From NCBI RefSeq assembly GCF_000744705.1, contig NZ_JQML01000001.1, forward strand, positions 5,342,017 through 5,406,016: a DNA stretch of 64,000 nt, given 5' to 3'. The notes beneath the pieces were generated by a model, which saw only the letters and a list, made by a program, of their open reading frames with translations, had not been told where the DNA came from and did not search any database. This document shows, one piece after another, positions 24,249-32,290 of the stretch (positions are counted from its first letter, which is position 1; every line of letters begins with the position of its first letter). This DNA is from Streptacidiphilus albus JL83 (GTDB lineage Bacteria > Actinomycetota > Actinomycetes > Streptomycetales > Streptomycetaceae). The position numbers were made by a program, and so were the translations under genes.

Positions 24249-24605
24249 TCAGCAGCAGTCGTCGCCGCGGCCGTAGTGGTCGTCGCCCTCGTGGTGGAAC
24301 CAGCCCTCGTGGTTCCAGCCCAGGTTGTGGTGCCAGCCCTCGTGGCTCGGTCCGTTGCCCTGCACCTCGCCGTTGGAGCAGGTGTTGCCGAAGGCCGGGT
24401 TCAGCGCGCCGACGACGTCGACGCTGTTGCCACAGACGTTGATCGGGATGCTGATCGGGATCTGGACCACGTTGCCGGACAGGACGCCAGGCGAGTTGCT
24501 GGCCTCACCGATGGCGTTCGCGTCGGCCGAGGCCACGCCGGCTCCGCCGAGCATCATTCCGCCGACCAGCATGGCCACCGCGGCTGCCTTACGCATTCTG
24601 CTCAT
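24249..24605 (-). CDS. Chaplin with a His/Gly-rich C-terminal extension (copy 5)
   Basis: A 118-residue exported protein. After the signal peptide (up to ASA/DAN) comes a full chaplin domain: SNSPGVLSGNVVQIPISIPI, NVCGNSVDVVGALNPAFGN, TCSNG. Then a tail of about 40 residues follows that ordinary short chaplins lack. It is rich in His, Gly, Trp and Asp (EGWHHNLGWNHEGWFHHEGD) and ends GDDCC. The tail could bind metal or cross-link through the terminal Cys pair. The ribosome site ggag lies just before the ATG at 24605. No BldN-type motif was found upstream. Confidence 0.9.
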   Translation of the reverse strand: MSRMRKAAAVAMLVGGMMLGGAGVASADANAIGEASNSPGVLSGNVVQIPISIPINVCGNSVDVVGALNPAFGNTCSNGEVQGNGPSHEGWHHNLGWNHEGWFHHEGDDHYGRGDDCC

Positions 24606-24812
24606 GTCACTCCACTTTCGGTGTCGTCGTGCGCGGTCCCGGCCGGGGTGAGCCGGGCACCCGCGCTCTCCCCTGCAGTACAGCCACTCTTCGCGGCGAA
24701 TGTGCCGGACACGACGTGACACTTCCCCGGTTCACCCACTCGGTGGAACCGCCGCCGGACGAGCCGCGGGGGCGCTGTCGGGGACCTCGGGAACGCTCCG
24801 CATAATGCAGAC

Positions 24813-25412
24813 ATGCGATTCCCCGCGAGCACCCCTCAGCCCCGCAGCGCCGTGTCCGACCAGCCCGGTGGCCGGCCGCCGGGCCGAGCGGGCGGCGGGC
24901 GCCGGGTCCTGTGCGCGGCCGCTGCGGCGGCTGTGGTCGCGGTGCTGGCCTCGGGCTGTTCCAGCGGCAGCAACGGTGGCAACGTCCAGCGGGTGTCGCC
25001 GGGGGTGGCCCAGTCCAGCGAGAGCACCAGTGCCGACGGCACCTCGTGGAGCATGCGGGCCCGCAACGTCGATCTGACGATCACCGACGCGGCGGTGCAC
25101 CTGGGGGCGGCCGGGACGGCCCGGCTGGAGTTCACCGTGGACAACAAGGGGCCGGTCACCGAGCATCTGGGGATGGTCTCGGTGCCCGGCCTCGGTCAGG
25201 CGAACCTGGTGGGCAGCACCGGTCCGGTGAACGCCCTGTCCACAGCGGGAATCATGATCGACTCGGAGAGCAGCGCGACCTTCGGCACCGCGGCGCCGGC
25301 GGTCGCGCTGCCGTCGGCCAAGGGTCTGACGGCTGGGGGCACCACCCCGGTCCTGCTGGAGTTCGGCATCGCCGGACTGGTGCACCTCACCGTGCCGGTC
25401 CTGGCCGGCTGA
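24813..25412 (+). CDS. Secreted lipoprotein of unknown function
   Basis: A 199-residue protein with a hydrophobic signal segment (LCAAAAAAVVAVLASGC) ending in a lipobox LASGC, so it is probably lipid-anchored outside the membrane. The mature domain has RNVDLTITDAAVHLGAAG and ARLEFTVDNKGPVTEHLGMVSVPGLG, a beta-rich layout that recalls DUF461/PCu(A)C-like copper-handling proteins. The metal-binding Met/His pattern is not convincing, so the function stays open. The ATG at 24813 gives a 30-residue Arg/Pro-rich leader; a GTG further in is possible. Confidence 0.75.
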   Translation: MRFPASTPQPRSAVSDQPGGRPPGRAGGGRRVLCAAAAAAVVAVLASGCSSGSNGGNVQRVSPGVAQSSESTSADGTSWSMRARNVDLTITDAAVHLGAAGTARLEFTVDNKGPVTEHLGMVSVPGLGQANLVGSTGPVNALSTAGIMIDSESSATFGTAAPAVALPSAKGLTAGGTTPVLLEFGIAGLVHLTVPVLAG

Positions 25413-25433
25413 CCCTCGGTCCCGCGGTGACTG

Positions 25434-27521
25434 CTAGTTCACGGCCAGGTCGTCCGCGAAGACGTTGCCCTGCGAGTACCAGCCGTGGACGTACACCGTG
25501 ACGGTGCCGGAGGCGCCGGTGGTGAACGTCACCGTCAGCTTGGTCCAACTGCTGGAGCTCGCCCAGGTGCTGGCGGTCGCGCCACCGCTGACGCCGAGGT
25601 AGGCGTAGCTGCCCTGGACCCAGCCGGTCAGCGTGTAGCTGTGGTTGGGGGTGAGCGTCAGGGTCTGGTCGCACTCGCCGGTCTGCGAGGCGGTCGGCGT
25701 GACCTGCAGCGCGTGGCTGCCGGAGTGGACCGGGGTGGTCACCACGGCGTCACCCGCCTGGCAGGTCCACGGGCTGAGGCTGCCGGTCTCGAAGCCGCCG
25801 TTGACCAGCGAGCCCGAGCCGGTGGAGGTCGCGGTGACGGTCAGGTTGTAGGTGATGGCGTGGGTGCCGGAGGCGGCGGTGCCGGTGATGGTGATCGGGT
25901 AGGTCCCGGCCGCCGTGGTGCTCGCCGCGCTCAGGGTCAGCGTGGAGCTGCTGCCGGAGGTGACCGAGGCCGGGCTGAAGCTCGCGGTCACGCCGGTGGG
26001 CAGGCCGCTCGCGGTGAGCGCGACCGACTCGGCGCTGCCGGAGGCGACGGCCGTGCTGACGGTGCTGGTGGCGGCGGTGCCCGCGGTGACCGAGGCCGAT
26101 GACGGGCTGTCCGCCAGCGAGAAGTCGTTGCCGCCGGTGGAGGCCGCGGTGACGGTCAGGTTGTAGGTGGCGGTGTGGGTGCCGGAGGCGGCGGTGCCGG
26201 TGATGGTGATCGGGTAGGTCCCGGCCGCCGTGGTGCTCGCCGCGCTCAGGGTCAGCGTGGAGCTGCTGCCGGAGGTGACCGAGGCCGGGCTGAAGCTCGC
26301 GGTCACGCCGGTGGGCAGGCCGCTCGCGGTGAGCGCGACCGACTCGGCGCTGCCGGAGGCGACGGCCGTGCTGATGGTGCTGGTGGTGCTGGAGCCCGCG
26401 GCGACCGAGGCCGATGACGGGCTGTCCGACAACGAGAAGTCGTTGCTCGGCGGGGTGGACCCGCTGCTGGTGAACGGCTCCATGGCGTGGCTGAAGTCCC
26501 AGGTGTTCTGGGTGATGCCGGAGCAGGTGTCCGAGCCGGCCGTGCCGACGGTGCAGCTGTCGTTGTCGCGCTCCAGTGCCCAGAAGGCCAGCTCGGCCAG
26601 GCCCTTGCCGGTGGCCCAGGAGGTGACGTTGGCGGCGTCCGCGACCGTGGTGGTCTCGGCCGTGCCGTAGTCGTCGACGCCGGGCATCAGGGTGATCCCG
26701 ATCATGCCCCAGAGCTGCGCCGGGGTCTTGGACGGGTAGAGCGACGCGAGCTGGCTGTAGAGGCCGGTCGCGGCGTTCTCGGCGTCGGTGCCCATCTCGT
26801 GGGTCGCGCCGTCGTAGTAGTCGAAGGTCATGATGTTGACCACGGAGATCACGGCGTTGTTGGCGACCGCGTTCTTCAGCACGGCCAGCCCGCTGGAGGC
26901 CAGGCCGCTGGTGGTGGTCGGCAGGGTGTACTGGAACTGCACGGTGCGCCCGTTGGCCGCTGCCCACGCCTCGACCTGGGCGATCGCCTGGTTGCGGCGG
27001 GTGATGCCGGCCGTGTTGGTGAGCGAGTTGTCCTCGGTGTCGAGGTCGATCCGGGTCGCGTTGTAGGTCGTGATCACGTTCTCGTACACGGCCGCGATCG
27101 AGGCGACGCTGGTGCAGCTGTCGGCGATCTCGGTACCGGTGTCGTCGGCGGTGTAGCCGCCGAAGGAGGGGATGACGTTCCCGCCCTTGGCCTGGATGGC
27201 GGCGATCGAGCTGCCGAAGGTCGCGGAGGTCAGCGGCTGGCTGGTGTCCCCGTTCCAGTAGGCGGTGCACGAGCCCTTGGTGGCGGCCTGGATGAACGCC
27301 ATCGTCTCGTAGTTGGCGCCGGACTCGGTGGAGATCGTCGCGGGGTCGTCCCCGCTGTAGGCCTCGAAGTAGGGGGCGAACACCCGTGTGGGGAGAGGTG
27401 TCGCCGTGGCCGCGTGCGCTGTTCCGGCGCCGAACGCCACCAGCCCCGCCGAGGCGGTGACGGTGGCGAGCAGACCGGTGAACAGGGTACGCAGCGGGTG
27501 GTTGGTTCCTGGGCGTCTCAT
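25434..27521 (-). CDS. Secreted GH18 chitinase-like glycoside hydrolase with two Ig-like repeats and a C-terminal binding module
   Basis: A 695-residue exported enzyme. Signal peptide to AHA/ATA. The GH18 barrel (about 45-340) shows VIPSFGGYTA (SxGG) and RIDLDTED with the DxDxE catalytic set (Asp159, Asp161, Glu163). The motif is DLDTED rather than the common DxxDIDWE, so it belongs to a divergent bacterial GH18 branch. Two near-identical 105-residue beta-sandwich repeats follow (NDFSLSDSPSSASV and NDFSLADSPSSASV), then a CBM4/9-like module (NGGFETGSLSPWTC). Two DasR-type sites upstream suggest control by N-acetylglucosamine signalling. Confidence 0.88.
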   Translation of the reverse strand: MRRPGTNHPLRTLFTGLLATVTASAGLVAFGAGTAHAATATPLPTRVFAPYFEAYSGDDPATISTESGANYETMAFIQAATKGSCTAYWNGDTSQPLTSATFGSSIAAIQAKGGNVIPSFGGYTADDTGTEIADSCTSVASIAAVYENVITTYNATRIDLDTEDNSLTNTAGITRRNQAIAQVEAWAAANGRTVQFQYTLPTTTSGLASSGLAVLKNAVANNAVISVVNIMTFDYYDGATHEMGTDAENAATGLYSQLASLYPSKTPAQLWGMIGITLMPGVDDYGTAETTTVADAANVTSWATGKGLAELAFWALERDNDSCTVGTAGSDTCSGITQNTWDFSHAMEPFTSSGSTPPSNDFSLSDSPSSASVAAGSSTTSTISTAVASGSAESVALTASGLPTGVTASFSPASVTSGSSSTLTLSAASTTAAGTYPITITGTAASGTHTATYNLTVTAASTGGNDFSLADSPSSASVTAGTAATSTVSTAVASGSAESVALTASGLPTGVTASFSPASVTSGSSSTLTLSAASTTAAGTYPITITGTAASGTHAITYNLTVTATSTGSGSLVNGGFETGSLSPWTCQAGDAVVTTPVHSGSHALQVTPTASQTGECDQTLTLTPNHSYTLTGWVQGSYAYLGVSGGATASTWASSSSWTKLTVTFTTGASGTVTVYVHGWYSQGNVFADDLAVN
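25834..26463. repeat. 315-bp tandem duplication within the GH18 gene
   Basis: Two adjacent copies of 315 bp (25834-26148 and 26149-26463), each coding 105 residues. A long central stretch is the same in both at DNA level, including synonymous positions; differences cluster at the ends. This points to recent duplication or gene conversion. Confidence 0.85.
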
Positions 27522-27552
27522 GCGGGGCTCCCGTGGGGGTGGGTGCTGGGCA

Positions 27553-27568
27553 ATTGGTAGAGACCACT
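27553..27568. promoter_or_regulatory. DasR-responsive element candidate 1
   Basis: ATTGGTAGAGACCACT matches the dre consensus ACTGGTCTAGACCACT at 13 of 16 positions. It lies 31 bp upstream of the GH18 start codon. Confidence 0.6.
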
Positions 27569-27586
27569 GGCTGGACTCCGACAATG

Positions 27587-27602
27587 TTTGGACTAGACCA
27601 CT
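27587..27602. promoter_or_regulatory. DasR-responsive element candidate 2
   Basis: TTTGGACTAGACCACT matches the dre consensus at 13 of 16 positions and keeps the core CTAGACCACT. It is 34 bp upstream of candidate 1, in the same orientation; paired direct repeats of this type are typical of Streptomyces chitinase promoters. Confidence 0.7.
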
Positions 27603-27895
27603 CAACTGTCAAGAGTCCTAACAGTTTTCGAGTGCAACGAAAGGACTCGGGCCGCATCCTCGATCGGACCCCTGCGTGAGGGTCGAGTAAGAGATCGACA
27701 TGGGGTCCGCCGGCGGCTCGGGGGCGGGGGCGGCCGGTCGGAAGTTCGGCAATTCCCAGAGAACTGCCAGGTTTCCCCCCGATGAATGCAGAGTGAAACG
27801 GTCTAGGGTGAGCGCTTGGAAGCCGGGGGGTAAGAGTTGGGTAACCGCCCGTTCCTGGCGCGGACGGCACCCGGCATGAGCAAGTGGAGACCACC

Positions 27896-29419
27896 ATGGT
27901 GCAGCAGAGGCCGACCCGGGGACGCGTCACAGCCGTCGTCCTCGGCGGAGGCACCGGCGAACGCATGGGGATGAACATGCCCAAGCAGCTGCTGAAGGTC
28001 TCCGGCCGACCGATCCTGGAGCACACCGTCGCGGCGCTCGCCGCCTCACCGGAGATCGACGACCTGCTGCTGATGATGGCGCCCGGCCACCTGGCCGCCG
28101 CCGAGCAGATCGCCGCCCGTGCCGGAGGCGGGAAGGTGCTGGCCGTGCTGCCCGGCGGGGCCACCCGCAACGAGACCACCGAGCGCGCCATCGCCTGGAT
28201 CACCGCCGAGGACGAGGCCCTGGCCGGCCCCGCCGCGCCGGCCGCGGAACGGCTGGTGCTGTTCCACGACGCCGTCCGTCCGCTGGTGCCGCCGCGGGTC
28301 ATCGCCGACTGCGTGGCCGCGCTCGGCCGCTACCAGGCGGTGGACGTCGCCATCCCCTCCGCCGACACCGTGGTGGTCACCCGCACCCACGGCGACGAGG
28401 GCGAGTTCATCACCGAGGTGCCCGACCGCTCCCGGCTCCGCCGCGGCCAGACCCCGCAGGGCTTCCGGTTGTCGACCATCCGCCGGGCCTACCGGGCGGC
28501 CGCGCTCGACCCCGCCTTCCAGGCCACCGACGACTGCTCGGTCGTCCTCAAGTACCTGCCCGACGTGCCGATCCACGTGGTGCTCGGGGACGAGCAGAAC
28601 ATGAAGGTGACCCAGCCGCTGGACGCCTACCTGGTGGACAAGCTCTTCCAGCTCGGCTCGCAGCAGCCGCCGCCCGCGCTGGCCGAGGAGGACTACCGGG
28701 CCGCCCTGGGCGGCAAGGTGGTCGTGGTCTTCGGCGGCTCCTACGGCATAGGCGCGGAGCTGGCGCGGCTCGCGGAGCACTACGGCGCCCGGGTCTTCCC
28801 GCTCGGCCGCTCCACCACCGGCACCGATGTCACCGACCCGGAGCAGGTCGTCAAGGTGCTCGCGGACGTCGCGGCCCTGGCCGGCGGCGTCGACCACGTG
28901 GTCAACTGCGCCGGCGCGCTGCACATCGGCCGGCTGGCCGACTGCGACGACGCCACCATGTACGAGTCGCTGGCCGTCAACTACCTGGCGCCGCTGCGGA
29001 TCGCCCGTGCCGCCTACCCGCACCTGCGGCGCAGCGGGGGCCAGCTGCTCTGCTACACCTCCAGCAGCTACACCCGGGGCCGGGCCGACTACAGCCTCTA
29101 CTCCTCGGCCAAGGCGGCGGTGGTGAACCTCACCCAGGCCCTCGCCGACGAGTGGGGACCGGACGGGATCCGGGTCAACTGCATCAACCCGGAGCGCACC
29201 CGGACGCCGATGCGCCGCCGGGCCTTCGGCGAGGAGCCGGCCGACACCCTGCTCTGCCCGGAGCTGGTCGCCCGCACCTCGCTGGACGTGCTGGTGTCCC
29301 GGCTCACCGGCCAGGTGGTGGACATCCGGGTCGACAACCCCTCGGCCGCGCCCACCGTTCCGGCGCCACCCGCGGCCGCGTGCCGCGACGCGGCCGGGCG
29401 GCGGGTGTCGACCCGATGA
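27896..29419 (+). CDS. Bifunctional IspD/TarI-like cytidylyltransferase and short-chain reductase
   Basis: A 507-residue fusion. The N-terminal half is an IspD/TarI-type cytidylyltransferase: AVVLGGGTGERMGMNMPKQL, PGGATRNETT, VLFHDAVRPLV, RGQTPQGFRLS. The C-terminal half (from about 265) is a short-chain dehydrogenase with VFGGSYGIGAELA, NCAGA, and the catalytic YSLYSSAK. This order is known for enzymes making CDP-ribitol or another CDP-polyol for teichoic acid or capsule. It overlaps the TagF-like gene by four bases (ATGA). The ATG at 27896 has ggag 6 bases ahead. Confidence 0.87.
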   Translation: MVQQRPTRGRVTAVVLGGGTGERMGMNMPKQLLKVSGRPILEHTVAALAASPEIDDLLLMMAPGHLAAAEQIAARAGGGKVLAVLPGGATRNETTERAIAWITAEDEALAGPAAPAAERLVLFHDAVRPLVPPRVIADCVAALGRYQAVDVAIPSADTVVVTRTHGDEGEFITEVPDRSRLRRGQTPQGFRLSTIRRAYRAAALDPAFQATDDCSVVLKYLPDVPIHVVLGDEQNMKVTQPLDAYLVDKLFQLGSQQPPPALAEEDYRAALGGKVVVVFGGSYGIGAELARLAEHYGARVFPLGRSTTGTDVTDPEQVVKVLADVAALAGGVDHVVNCAGALHIGRLADCDDATMYESLAVNYLAPLRIARAAYPHLRRSGGQLLCYTSSSYTRGRADYSLYSSAKAAVVNLTQALADEWGPDGIRVNCINPERTRTPMRRRAFGEEPADTLLCPELVARTSLDVLVSRLTGQVVDIRVDNPSAAPTVPAPPAAACRDAAGRRVSTR

Positions 29420-31482
29420 GCGCGGCGCGCACCCTCCGGTCCCTCCGCGCCCGGCTCCGGAAGCCGCTCGTGGGCTGGACCGACGCCGGCCTGCTGGTCG
29501 GCCTGCTGCTGCTGGCGGTCGCCGTCGGGACGGCGCAGCCCTGGCTGTTCCTGCTCGGCTGGGCGCTCGCCACCGTCGCCGACTGGACCGCCTCCGACTG
29601 GGACCGGCCCAGCTCCGGCACCTGGCTGATGCGCACCCTGCGGGCCAACTACGGCGGCTGGGAGACCCGGGCGGCCGTCCGCGAACTGCTGCTGCTGGCC
29701 CTGCTGGCACGCACCGGACAGCCCGGGCTCACGGTCGCGGTGGTGGTCTTCGTGCTGCTGCGGCTGGAGCGGCTGCCCGCCGGACGGCTGATCGCCCGGA
29801 CCCTCCGGACCCGGAACCAGCCGCTGCTGACCCGGAACATCGATCTGACGGACTGGCGGATCAGCGACAGCCCGCGGGTCCACCTGCGCGCCGCCGCCAC
29901 CCAGAGCTACCTGGTCTGCGCCGCCTTCGGGGCTGCCGGAGCCGCGCTCGCGGCCGGCACCGGGGCCGGCTGGTGCCGCTGGGCGGGCTACGGGCTGACG
30001 CTGCTCGGCGGCCTGGTCTGGATCGCCGTGGTCCGCTCGGCCTGGCGCGCCAACCGCGCCACGGTGAGCCCGGAGCGCGCCTTCGAGCTGCTCCAGCGCT
30101 GGGTGCGCGACTACCGGCCGCAGACCGTGCTGCACATCTCCGGGGTCAAGGGCTCCGGCTACCAGTGCGACATGTGGTTCGAGGCCCTCGAAGCCCTGGA
30201 CGGTCCGGTGCTGCTGGTGGTTCGCGAGCGGTACCTGCTCGACGAACTCGACGCCACCGCGCTGCCGATGCTCTGCGTCCCGGACGGCGGCGACCTGATG
30301 CGGCTGGACCTGGCCGGCGTCCGGGTGGTGCTCTACACCGGGAACGTCGGCACCAACATCGGCCTGCTCCGGCTGCCGACGGCCAAGCAGGTCTTCGTCG
30401 GCCACGGCGACAGCGACAAGAGCGCCTCGGTCAACCCGTACAGCAAGGTCTACGACGAGATCTGGACGGCCGGGCAGGCCGGGGCCGACCGCTACCTCCG
30501 GGCGCAGGTCGGGGTGCGGGCCGAGGACGTGGTCGGGGTCGGCCGCCCGCAGCTGGACACGGTCTCCACCCGGGTGCCCGAGGGCCCGGTGACCACCGTG
30601 CTCTACGCCCCGACCTGGGAGGGCTGGTACGAGGAGCCGGGCTGCACCTCGCTCGCCGAGGCCGGTGGGGCGCTGGTCCGGGAACTGCTCGCGGCCCCCG
30701 GCCGGGTGCGGGTGCTCTACCGGCCGCATCCACTCACCGGCAGGCGGCTGCCCCGGATGACCGCGGCCGACAACGCGGTCCGGGAGCTGCTGGCCCGCGC
30801 CAACACCGGCCGCGACCAGGCCCCGCCGACGGCGGCGCAGTCCGCCGCCCGGGTCGAACTGGCCGAGGTGCGGCGGGAGCTGGCGGCACTGGCGGCCCGG
30901 GGCGGACGTCCCGGCGCGGACGTCCTGGAGTGCGCCCGCGACGGCATCACCACGCCGGAGACGGTGCGGCGGATCGCCGAGCTCCGGCGGCGGGAGGCCG
31001 AGCTCTACTGGGCCTCCGCCCCGGCGACCGAGCACCGGGTGGTCGCCCCCGGCGACATCGCCCTCTACCCCTGCTTCAACGAGAGCCACGCCCTGGTCTC
31101 GGACATCTCCAGCGTGGTCTCCGACTTCGTCGCCAGCGGCAAGCCCTATGCCATCACCGACGTGGTCGGCCTCGGCGAGGCCGAGTTCCGGCGGCGCAAC
31201 ACCGCCGCCCGCGCCGCACAGATCCTGGACGTCCGGGGCGGCGGCATCGCCGAACTGCTGGCGGTCCTGCGCGGCGAGGCTCCCGACGAGCTGGCCGAGC
31301 AGCGCCGGGAGCTCCGGACCTATCTGCTGGGACCGGCGGAGCCCGCCTCGCAGCTGCGGTTCAACGCCGCCGTGGTCCGGCTGGCGGCGGAGGCGGAGGA
31401 GCGGAACCGGCTCCGGCTGGCGGAGCAGGAGGGCACCGCTCCGGCCCGGTCGGCGCTGGTCGGCAGCGCCGCGCACGGATAG
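29416..31482 (+). CDS. TagF/TarL-like CDP-glycerol(ribitol) glycerophosphotransferase
   Basis: A 688-residue protein. The N-terminal 210 residues have several hydrophobic segments (LLVGLLLLAVAVGTAQPWLF and others). The C-terminal part is a Glyphos_transf domain with GVKGSGYQCDMWFEAL, FVGHGDSDKSASVNPYSKVY, VLYAPTWEGW, RPHPLTG and SDISSVVSDFVASGKPYA. It probably polymerises glycerol- or ribitol-phosphate from a CDP-activated donor made by the upstream enzyme into a wall polymer at the membrane. A helical insert of about 90 residues (ARVELAEVRRELAAL) interrupts the domain before the SDISS motif. Confidence 0.87.
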   Translation: MSAARTLRSLRARLRKPLVGWTDAGLLVGLLLLAVAVGTAQPWLFLLGWALATVADWTASDWDRPSSGTWLMRTLRANYGGWETRAAVRELLLLALLARTGQPGLTVAVVVFVLLRLERLPAGRLIARTLRTRNQPLLTRNIDLTDWRISDSPRVHLRAAATQSYLVCAAFGAAGAALAAGTGAGWCRWAGYGLTLLGGLVWIAVVRSAWRANRATVSPERAFELLQRWVRDYRPQTVLHISGVKGSGYQCDMWFEALEALDGPVLLVVRERYLLDELDATALPMLCVPDGGDLMRLDLAGVRVVLYTGNVGTNIGLLRLPTAKQVFVGHGDSDKSASVNPYSKVYDEIWTAGQAGADRYLRAQVGVRAEDVVGVGRPQLDTVSTRVPEGPVTTVLYAPTWEGWYEEPGCTSLAEAGGALVRELLAAPGRVRVLYRPHPLTGRRLPRMTAADNAVRELLARANTGRDQAPPTAAQSAARVELAEVRRELAALAARGGRPGADVLECARDGITTPETVRRIAELRRREAELYWASAPATEHRVVAPGDIALYPCFNESHALVSDISSVVSDFVASGKPYAITDVVGLGEAEFRRRNTAARAAQILDVRGGGIAELLAVLRGEAPDELAEQRRELRTYLLGPAEPASQLRFNAAVVRLAAEAEERNRLRLAEQEGTAPARSALVGSAAHG

Positions 31483-31500
31483 GCGACCGGCGCCGGCCGC

Positions 31501-32187
31501 TCAGACGGTCGGCGCCGACCGCCGCATCAGCCAGTCCCAGAAGTTCCGGCGCGGCCCCCGGACGATCACGTTCCCGCTGCGGACATTGCCGGCCGCCTGC
31601 ACCAGCAGCCGGACCGGAGTGCCGGGTTGGGGGTGGACGCGCTGGCGGACGTTGCCGCTGCGCACCTCGATGCCGTCGACCTCCACCGCCACCCCGGGCG
31701 GCACGACCAGCAGCAGGTTGCCGGAACGGACCGACAGTGCCAGCTCCAGCACCGGATGGGTGATCACGGCCTGGGTGAAGTCGAGCAGCACATTGCCGCT
31801 GCGGGTCTCCACCTCCAGCCGGCGCGGCACGGTCCAGGGGCCGACCCGCTGGAGGTTGCCGCTGCCGGTCTGCAGCCGGACCAGTTCCTTGGCCGGGACG
31901 GCCGGCCCGACCGGGGCCTTCGCGAGGGTCGGGGCGGTCGGCAGATCGCGCACCAGCGGGGCCAGTTCGCCGTAGGTCCGGGCCTCCAGCGCGGCCTCCA
32001 GCCGCTCGTCCAGCTCCTCGGCGGTGAGCCGTCCGTCGCCTGCGGCGACCCGCAGCAGCTCGACGATCTCGTCACGGTCCTCGTGGGAGGCGCGCAGGTC
32101 GGCGCGGTCACCCGTCGCGAGGGCGCTGGTCGCGGGCCGGACGGCCGGAGCACCCGGGGCGCGCTGGGGATCGGGGTATCGAGACAT
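31501..32187 (-). CDS. DUF1707 (SHOCT-like) domain protein
   Basis: A 228-residue soluble protein. The DUF1707 domain lies at about 27-80: DLRASHEDRDEIVELLRVAAGDGRL, EELDERLEAALEARTYGEL, LVRDLP. The second half is an adhesin-like beta repeat region with four RSGN/GSGN turns (LQTGSGNLQRV, VETRSGNVLL, SVRSGNLLLVV, VRSGNV), resembling DUF4097-type sheets. The function is unknown. It is convergent with the TagF-like gene (gap 18 bp). Confidence 0.82.
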   Translation of the reverse strand: MSRYPDPQRAPGAPAVRPATSALATGDRADLRASHEDRDEIVELLRVAAGDGRLTAEELDERLEAALEARTYGELAPLVRDLPTAPTLAKAPVGPAVPAKELVRLQTGSGNLQRVGPWTVPRRLEVETRSGNVLLDFTQAVITHPVLELALSVRSGNLLLVVPPGVAVEVDGIEVRSGNVRQRVHPQPGTPVRLLVQAAGNVRSGNVIVRGPRRNFWDWLMRRSAPTV

Positions 32188-32290
32188 ATCGCGAATTCTA
32201 ACCGCAGTCCGGCCGCGATACGAGGGGCAGACGGCACTCCGCCGCGACCGGCTGCACGGCCGGTCGCGGCGGAGCTGCTCACCCGACTGC

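Noticed and set aside
25750-28302. An 850-codon minus-strand frame overlapping the GH18 gene
   Set aside because: It is out of frame with the GH18 protein and shows repeated Arg/His/Gln-rich sequence; it is a shadow.
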